From: Strongylocentrotus purpuratus
Taxonomy: Eukaryota > Echinodermata > Echinoidea > Camarodonta > Strongylocentrotidae
Direction: 5' to 3'
NCBI RefSeq assembly: GCF_000002235.5
Contig: NW_022145613.1
Coordinates: 6,430,519 to 6,494,518 of the forward strand
Length of the DNA: 64,000 nucleotides
Below the pieces are notes generated by a model. The model saw only the letters and a program-made list of their open reading frames with translations. It made no database searches and was not told where the DNA came from. Shown in pieces: positions 57,444-64,000 of this stretch (position 1 is its first letter; each line of letters opens with the position of its first letter). Position numbers and translations under genes: made by a program.

Positions 57444-60400
57444 CTGTTAACCAAAGGAGAACTTTTTACTTTAATATGGTGAAGTAATAGACCGTTTTTT
57501 ACGTGATGAATTAACAAGAGGAAGATCACACGGATTAGTCTAAACATACCGATTCCAACGGACACGTATAAATAAACTAACACATAACAAACAATGGATA
57601 CGATCAAATACTTTCAAAGAAATGAACCAAATGAAATTTTAGACTAATTAATCTCATAATGTATGGATATTACAATGACTTTATTGCATAATCCGAACAT
57701 AACTTTTTAGACTTTCAAAGAATATTCAAATGTCCCTATAAATTGGGCTCAACTTTATTTGCGATAGTATTTTGCTTAGTTAATTATATGAATTGTTCAA
57801 ATGTTCAAATGAAAGGTTATCGATAAGTTTAATTCACCTCATCACCGCTTGTTAATGTTGGCTTGGTGGTGTGAGGTGTTTCATCATCTGGTAGATTTCC
57901 AGAGGTCTGTATATCTGGAGCTGCTGATCCGTCTACTAGTGAATCAAAGAAGGTAAATTCATTTTGAGGTGTCAATAATATTAGGGCCCATTTCTAGTCC
58001 GTAACCATGAACTATTTTAGGGCATACAATCAATTGGTCTCCAGCATCTAAAAAACTTATATATTTTGTTTTCTTTCTTTCGCAAAACTTCTACTGCTCA
58101 AAAAATGTCATACATGTACATAAGGTATCGGGAGGATTACCCTTCATTTATCATCAAATCATTATTATCTATAATAATGATAAGCGTCAGCCCCATAGCG
58201 ATTGCTTAGTTATTTTGTGAAGGTTAGTGATAACGTCACCTGTTCATTGTGTTATTTAGAACAAAATGATTTCGATCGCCTTGCTTTTTTCAAGGTTCAT
58301 ATTAAAACAAGACTGTAAGCCCTAAAGGTCTTCCTAATCCTTCTAAAAAATCACAGGTTTAGTTACGTCGAAAGACGCACAGAGTTGCCACATTTGTAGG
58401 CCGGTTGGATCTAAAGGGATAGTTATCATTATAGCATTGAATTTGTTACCGTTGTTCCGTATACCTACCATGTTTTTGTATTCACATTTGATTTCATTTT
58501 CATTAGAATACAACTGTGACAGCGCGTTTATTCACATAATCAAACTATACACGAAGACTTCGTTCGCGGTTGAAATAACTTACCAGCGCACTTCTTAGAG
58601 TAGATGAAACCACCAACAAATACCAGTACAATTAACAACATCGCCACCACGCATCCAGCTATAACAAGAAGACGTTGTTCATCCAAAGGGTCTTTAGAGA
58701 AAAACAACCAAAAGGTATACCTTTAGAAGCCGTAGACAGGTTAGATTTGGTTAAATTGGTTGGATTTTTCTCCCTTGTTTCTTATATTTTTTCAATGGAA
58801 ATGCCCTTTCATGGCCGTTTCGTATGTGTGTGCTCGGTGGTCTCTTATTATTGATTGAATTTCACTTCTAGGTATAAAATATAAAATTAAAAAATAGTAA
58901 TGCAGACATAAAAAGTTGCTTTTAAACGGAAAACGGGAGAAGGGAGTGATGATGTTTTAATACTGAACCCTATTACAGAAAGATATCATGCAATGATCAA
59001 TTTTTTTTTTTAATTCTATTGAATATAGTTTACAAATATACGAAGGTATTGTTTACAATGCAATGCACCAAAGCGTTGCTTTAATGCATTTGCAATGCTT
59101 AAACTACAAATCGATGACATTTTTCAATTTAGATTTTTATTTCATTACGCGTTGTATCAGTGTTATAATCTGAATTTGTAGTACCGAAAAGTGACGTGTA
59201 GGTTGTTCCTCTGCCTGTAAAATGTTTCAAGTTTCCAGTTTCAAGTTTTATTTATCTTTCTTTCATAACACACTTTACAAATATGACATGAATATAACAA
59301 GTTTACAGAATATGGCGTTACAAAAGAAAGATGAGGTGACCTTGGTTGAAAGCAAGGCTCGTGGATTTAAGGTCCCTCATGAGTAGCTTATGAATATGTC
59401 CTAAAAGAACAAAACTCGTCAGATAAGAATAATGCATACATTTAAGTGCTGACAAACTAAACTAACTAAACAACTGATAAAATATAAACATAAATAAGTA
59501 TAATAAAATCTACTGACTACTAAATAATGGCTATAAACAAGAGGAACAGGAATATACTACGGCCAACAGGACTGAAACACAGACAACAACTAAACAAGAC
59601 AGACAGATGAATAGATGTGAGAGATGTGAGTAGAATTATGCTGACCTATATAGTAATTTATTTTCTTCAATATTGATCACAACTATAAAATCAATTTTAA
59701 ACAAGCATAAGTATATCTACAATCATACATTGTTACCGGTTTGCCTCTAAAACTAAAAAAGAGAATGCTATTACTTTGGAGAGTTAATATTCGGTAAGAG
59801 ATTTTTCTGAAGAAGAAATATTGATAATTATGTCCGATATAAAATAGCTATGTACTCTTTCGTGAAAGAAAGATCTTGTTTGTACTTGTTATTATCGTTA
59901 CCGGCATTATCACTTTTATTATCATAAATATAATGGTTGATTTTAGTATCGTTAGAGCATTCTTTATTTAACATTATATCGATCTCACATCAAAATACTA
60001 CTACTATTTTCACTACTACTTTGATTACTACTGTACTACTATTACTACTACTACTGCTACTTATTACTAATGATAGTATTGATGATAAAAATAAAACTTA
60101 GACAAGTATATGAAGATCAATAGCAAGACCGCCTTAAAAGTCCATGTCATCAAGGTCATATTTTAGATTCGGCTGTTTCCAATATCACCATTTTAAATAT
60201 ATTTGCTATCATGACCCCCTGTTTTAACATTGAGACAGGTATGTGGACTCTTACAGCGTGTCCACACACAAAACAATTTATCCCGAAACTCTATAACGAA
60301 ACGTCGTATAAAGAATCATTGTATAACTTTCAGGGTGTCCACACACAAGAAACGTCGTATAAAGAATCATCGTATAAATTCCAGGATGTTTACACACAGA

Positions 60401-62811
60401 AGAAAGTAATCCTGAAACTCTACAGCGAAATGTCGTATAGGTGCGCAGTTTGCTACTGCGATCATGAAATGGAAGCGGAAATGAGAGGTCAGGTCTCCTT
60501 TCGCTCGAGGTCACGTTAAGCCCCGCTCAGTTATACCGTTCTAGTTCGACTAGTTATACTAGTTACATCCACATTCCGTGATTAGGCGTGATTAGGCGTG
60601 ATTATTTATACGTCGTATAACGAAACGCATGTTTGGGCATCGTTTCGTTATACGACGTTTCGTTATCGTTAGTAAGCGTCCACACACACAATTTCATCAT
60701 ATAACTATCCCGAAACGGTATAACTATCCCGAAACGGTATAACTAATCACGCCTAATCACGGAAAATGTTGTGTGTGGACACGGGGTTACTTGCGAATGG
60801 CTATCCTTAGACTCTGTCCAAATATTTCTGCTGTTGGTAGTGAGTTTGCCTATACATTTTGTATTTTTGTTTGTTTGTAGACAGATATATCCTCCCTCCT
60901 TCATCTCTCTCTCTCTCTCTCTCTCTCAAGCAATTTTTTGCTTCAATAACGTTAATCAGGGAGGCGTTCTTGTTTCTTCTGGCCAGTACTATGTCTATTT
61001 TGCTCTGACCTTTGTTAAATTGTTGGTTAATTGGTCCTTTCTTCTGGGTACTTTGTCTATTTTGTTCTGACCTTTGTTTGTTCTTATGCTTCTTTGTTTG
61101 TATGCATCTTTGTTTGTTTTTGTTGGTGTTAATATTAGCCTTGATAGCCGCCCATAGGTGTGTGGGGTTTCTGCAATTGATGATTAGGGCAACAACGAGC
61201 AAACTCAACACGAGGGAGAAGGGCAGAGAGACGAACGTCCACCAAATGTTAAATGGAGTAGAAAAAGTATCAGTAGTAGTAAATACTGAAAAGATAATAG
61301 CAAGAGCAAAATATTGTCGACATAAATAGTATTTGCGGTGAATTAGGTTGTAGGATTAGGGCAACATAAAGCCAGCTCAACGTATTTGAGCAATGATATC
61401 AAGAATTGAGTTCTATATATAAAGAATTCAATTTCGATTTCTTGATATCAAGAAATAGGAATAAATGTTAAAACGGATTGCCACATATACGCAGCAATAC
61501 GCAAGCCAAATACGCAAAGGTGTGACTGAGGCATCTAATATAAAGGTTGAAAGCGCAAAACGGCAATTGTTACTACATCTTCGAGATGTCAGCAAAACAC
61601 AGAGTAAAATCCATACAACTAAATATTTAAACACTAAGTAATGTCAGCTAGCAGAACAATGGATAATTCACAGGATGTAATTGTAATTGGACATGTCTCG
61701 CTTTCACTATTCCTACACAATTTTGTGATTGTGATGGTGTAGTTGCTCCAGGAGTTTTAAAATTGGTACAGGTAAACATGGTGGCATTAGCATCGAGGGT
61801 GTATGGTCCTACGTCTGATCTATTTGAACAGGTCACTATGTAGCCATCGTAAACTCCATCAGGTGCAGACCAACTCGCTGAGACGGAGTCTTTGGTTGCT
61901 CCAGACTCGACAAAGTTGGTCACTAAGAAACGATTACATTGATATACGTTCTTAAAGAAAGGATCGAGAAATAGAGGTGTGAATTTGTGTTACGGTAGAA
62001 GAAACACTTGTCACTTTGATTGAGATTAAGTTTGTTTTAGTACATTAACAATAATAGCATCAACATCAATAAGAATGATGTCGATGATGATTAATATGAT
62101 GATGATGATAAATAAAGTACATGTATCCGCCTCAGGGGATGCAAAATGCGTCTACAAAGTACTGTTATTACCCTGGTTTTAGACTCTTTTATCAGAGTAA
62201 AGTCACCAGGCTCCCCCCCCCCAAAAAGGGCCCTTTTCAGGAATGACCACTCCCAAGGCTCCCCGATAGTTTTGTCTACATTGCTCCCCCCCCCCCCCCT
62301 TGCAATAGGTCCCTGTTTTTCTTTGTTGAGGAATCCATTGACCTATTGTGCTTTGGAATCCTTTCCCTTACAGCAACATCAACAACACACAACATTAATT
62401 ATTATATAACTCAACATTTGGAAAAATTGATTATTTTTTAATATCTGGCTTTCCCGGCAAAATATGTGAATTAATTGTAAATATGTGGATTGAGATTCTC
62501 AGAATTTATTTGACTAATGGGGTGCATTGGATTTGCTTTACTTGTCTCTTTCTGGCTCTCTTTCTTTCAGAGTCTAGTTGTAAATGAGGATTAATGTGTT
62601 GCCACTACTAACTATACTACACTAGCACTGTGAAACTAGACTTGCTTCCATGCTTACCTTTATAGCATGGAAATATTGGTGGAGGTGGTGGTGGAGGTGG
62701 TGGAGGGCTCAGGCAAGTACAAGTCGTATCAATTGTTTGTGATATGCATGGAGAAGGGTTTGAGGGAGACACAGTCGCTACCACAGTAAGAAGGAGAAGA
62801 ATTTTATAGCC
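57186..62811 (-). CDS. Single-pass receptor-like protein with one FN3-like domain
   Basis: Five exons read on the - strand: 62811-62658, 61922-61708, 58691-58584, 57935-57838, 57443-57186. They encode a hydrophobic leader (GYKILLLLTVVATVS), a Cys/Pro segment with ten prolines, a fibronectin-III-like domain (VTNFVESGATK, SASWSAPDG, YDGYIVTC), a helix (LLVIAGCVVAMLLIVLVFVG) followed by Lys-Lys, then an acidic Thr/Pro-rich tail with YMEL and TYVNTE. The leader/FN3, FN3/TM and TM/tail introns are all phase 1 as expected for FN3 modules, but only if one base missing near 61745 is allowed for. As written, the FN3 exon is out of frame with the helix exon. That may be an assembly error, an allele or a dying gene. 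The true first exon (ATG) may be upstream. Function unknown; by architecture, cell-surface adhesion or signalling. Confidence 0.6.
57838..57935 (-). CDS. FN3 receptor-like gene, tail exon
   Basis: Acceptor GATTCACTAG, donor GAG|GTGAAT (complement), phase 1 to 0. It encodes an acidic Thr/Pro-rich segment with DDETPHTTKPTLTSGDE. Confidence 0.7.
58584..58691 (-). CDS. FN3 receptor-like gene, transmembrane exon
   Basis: Acceptor TTTTCTCTAAAG, donor CTG|GTAAGT (complement), phase 1 at both ends. A single 24-residue hydrophobic helix ends with YSKKC, giving positive-inside topology. Confidence 0.8.
59222..59290 (-). mobile_element. LINE 3'-end-like fragment
   Basis: On the - strand it ends AATAAAACTTGAAACTGG and then ACTTGAA, resembling the 3' end of the insertion at 40134-40470. 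The rest is not recognisable. Confidence 0.4.
60258..60782. mobile_element. 525-bp inverted-repeat element with internal palindromes
   Basis: The ends GTGTCCACACACAA and TTGTGTGTGGACAC are inverted. The interior repeats CGTCGTATAACGAAACG-type palindromes, CCCGAAACGGTATAACTA twice and GTGATTAGGC several times. No target duplication is clear. The 102-codon frame inside it is repeat-derived. Confidence 0.65.
60905..60928 (+). repeat. Short CT microsatellite
   Basis: (CT)n of about 24 bp in the long intron. Confidence 0.9.
61708..61922 (-). CDS. FN3 receptor-like gene, FN3 exon (apparent frameshift)
   Basis: The acceptor CGTTTCTTAG gives phase 1 and a split Val. The frame shows FN3 strands up to TPGA. 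Continuing in the next frame gives YTITITKLCRNS, the expected late FN3 strands, so one base appears missing near 61745. The likely donor is AATA|GTGAAA after 61708; an alternative is TTGT|GTAGGA. Confidence 0.6.
62658..62811 (-). CDS. FN3 receptor-like gene, leader and polyproline exon
   Basis: Acceptor TTTTTCACAG, donor AAG|GTAAGC, ends in phase 1. It encodes GYKILLLLTVVATVS, a Cys-containing segment and ten prolines from a (GGT/GGA)n tract at about 62672-62705. An ATG upstream at 62862 is in frame, so either this exon extends to it or the leader is completed by another exon. Confidence 0.6.
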
Positions 62812-63182
62812 CTGTGAAAAAGAAATAACATGGATTAGAAGATATGATTTAAAAAAAAACATTAAATGCCCCGATTAAAAGTTTACGCCAATTAATCTCT
62901 AGGTCGTCCCATGTAAAAGTATAGGTTTTAAAAGTATCGCGTATTCGAGTAATTTAAACATTTGACTGAAGATGCGAGGGTCGTCGGTTCTATCTCGGCA
63001 CGGCATATTCACATTGCTTCTCTGATCCTTTAATCCACTCAAGTGTTAAATTGGATTCGAACATCAATGTGATTGTATCGGCCCGTACATGCAAGTGTGT
63101 GCTTGTAAAATGGCGCTTGGACAAAATATTCCTCAGGGAGCGGAGCGTGTGCACTATTGAGGATTTGCAATTGAATCCAATG

Positions 63183-63262
63183 ACCACGGGGTAATGATAA
63201 TTACAATGTAAAACGCTTAGAAACGTAATATTAAGCGCTATAAATATAATTATTATTGTTAC
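63183..63262 (-). mobile_element. Truncated copy of the 14271 SINE/MITE-like repeat
   Basis: On the - strand, TATAGCGCTTAATATTACG and TTTCTAAGCGTTTTACA match the head of the repeat at 14271-14598, followed by a trinucleotide microsatellite. Confidence 0.6.
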
Positions 63263-63754
63263 CAATATTATTTTTATAGTTATTATTAGTATAGTATTAT
63301 TATCATTATTATCATCATTATCACTATCATTATTATTATCATTATCATTATCATCGCTACTATAATTAATATCATGTAAAAGTATAGTTTCATGAGAACG
63401 ATGGGGATTCTCGGACTTTATGACGAAATATCCTTTCAAATGTGTCGGGAAATCGGGGTATAGGGTCCTGACAACAGACACACCAAGACCTATCCAATAT
63501 ATCCAATATCTCACATTTGTTACGACGAGAAGGTTCTACATTATTTGATATTCACCCCCATCACCTCACAACACTAGCATACTCAAATAGCAAAAATATT
63601 ATCGAAAAATAACTACACATGTATAAGTTTTACCTATGTCTGTGGTTCTTTTATGGAATCTCTCATTCACCAACTGATTACGACATTTACATGATCTTGA
63701 ATATGTATAATTATGTAAGATTCGTAAGAAAGTGACTCTTGGAGACTATACAGT

Positions 63755-64000
63755 CAGGGGCGTCTCCAAAGGGGGGTGTGGGGTGCGACACCCCTACCTG
63801 TAAGGATATTGTCGGTAATATTGCGCTGCCGTCGGGAAAAAAAGAGAAAAGGGGACGGAAAAAAGAGAAGAAAGGGAAAGAAAAGAAAAAAGAAAAGGAA
63901 ATGAAAGGAAAGAAAGGGAGAAAAAAAGGAAAGAAAGAAAAAGAAAGGAAAGAAAAGAAAGAAAAGAAAGAAAAGAAAGAAAAGAAAGAAAAGAAAGAAA
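63755..64000 (+). mobile_element. Left end of a hAT-like element, cut by window end
   Basis: CAGGGGCGTCTCC followed by GGGGGGTGTGGGGTGCGACA has the CAG-initial, G-rich form of hAT termini. The other end and any target duplication lie outside the window. Confidence 0.5.
63838..64000 (+). repeat. AAAG/AAAAG purine microsatellite
   Basis: Nearly pure A/G to the end of the window, resolving into regular GAAAGAAAA units in the last 60 bases. Confidence 0.92.

Larger units (their letters stand above)
58692..61707 (-). other. Long intron, repeats only
   Basis: Contains a LINE 3'-end-like fragment (59222-59290), a 525-bp inverted-repeat element (60258-60782) and a CT microsatellite (60905-60928). 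A - strand frame at 61211-60807 opens with a hydrophobic stretch (LSLLVVALIINC) that I cannot assign; it could be an unrecognised exon but has no supporting signature. Confidence 0.4.
62812..64000. other. 5' flank of the FN3 receptor-like gene, repeats only
   Basis: Contains a truncated SINE-like repeat, an ATT/ATC microsatellite (about 63235-63365), one end of a hAT-like element and a purine tract at the window end. The 174-codon - strand frame (63514-62990) is Asn/Asp repeat-derived and not credible. Confidence 0.5.

Noticed and set aside
60807..61211. 134-codon - strand frame with LSLLVVALIINC
   Set aside because: Hydrophobic start but then a Lys/Asn/Gln-rich and CT-repeat-derived sequence; no match to the flanking FN3 gene phases that I could establish.
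62990..63514. 174-codon - strand frame with Asn/Asp run
   Set aside because: Driven by an ATT/ATC microsatellite and a SINE-like repeat.
1..64000. Bacterial-type systems: CRISPR array, operons, phage genes
   Set aside because: None seen; the repeats are microsatellites and inverted-repeat transposons, and the genes are intron-split.

Overview
The window is eukaryotic, AT-rich nuclear DNA from an invertebrate, most likely an echinoderm (a sea urchin is my best guess). The grounds are long introns with GT-AG boundaries, dense microsatellites, many small inverted-repeat transposons, a secretin-like GPCR of an expanded marine-invertebrate type and a sialin-like SLC17 gene. The species call is inference. 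I see no prokaryotic features: no operons and no CRISPR array.

Layout. (1) Two tandem copies of one seven-helix receptor gene lie on the + strand, at 3359-8277 and 13849-18988. Each sits in a duplicated unit (A1 about 1-8355, cut by the window edge; A2 about 10903-19117). A short relic of the last exon at 19163-19217 points to a further, broken copy. (2) A transposon-rich spacer at about 19120-23464 holds a 1.9-kb element with long degenerate inverted ends. (3) Two tandem copies of a ten-exon SLC17 (sialin-like) transporter gene follow on the + strand, at 28491-38352 and 44088-51768, in duplicated units B1 (about 23465-39752) and B2 (about 39800-54472). Every exon boundary was read from the sequence and all phases close, giving 545 and 547 residues. 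(4) On the - strand at 57186-62811 is a five-exon gene for a small single-pass receptor-like protein: hydrophobic leader, proline run, one fibronectin-III-like domain with an apparent 1-nt frameshift, transmembrane helix, and a tail with tyrosine motifs.

The paralogous units serve as natural filled/empty site pairs, so several mobile elements can be delimited to the base with their target duplications. These are a 504-bp TA-flanked MITE, a 532-bp hAT-like element, a 264-bp element with an 8-bp duplication, a 171-bp element, a 114-bp element, a 5'-truncated CR1/L2-like LINE and a 1.2-kb foldback element. Most insertions therefore postdate the gene duplications.

The receptors and transporters show no sign of functional coupling; they are simply neighbours that both duplicated in tandem. 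The most biologically suggestive points are concerted loss or gain of two cysteines between the receptor copies, a furin-like site present in only one copy, a sialin-type dileucine sorting signal in both transporters, and a large inverted repeat just past the second transporter's stop codon. I did not find a convincing wholly new system.
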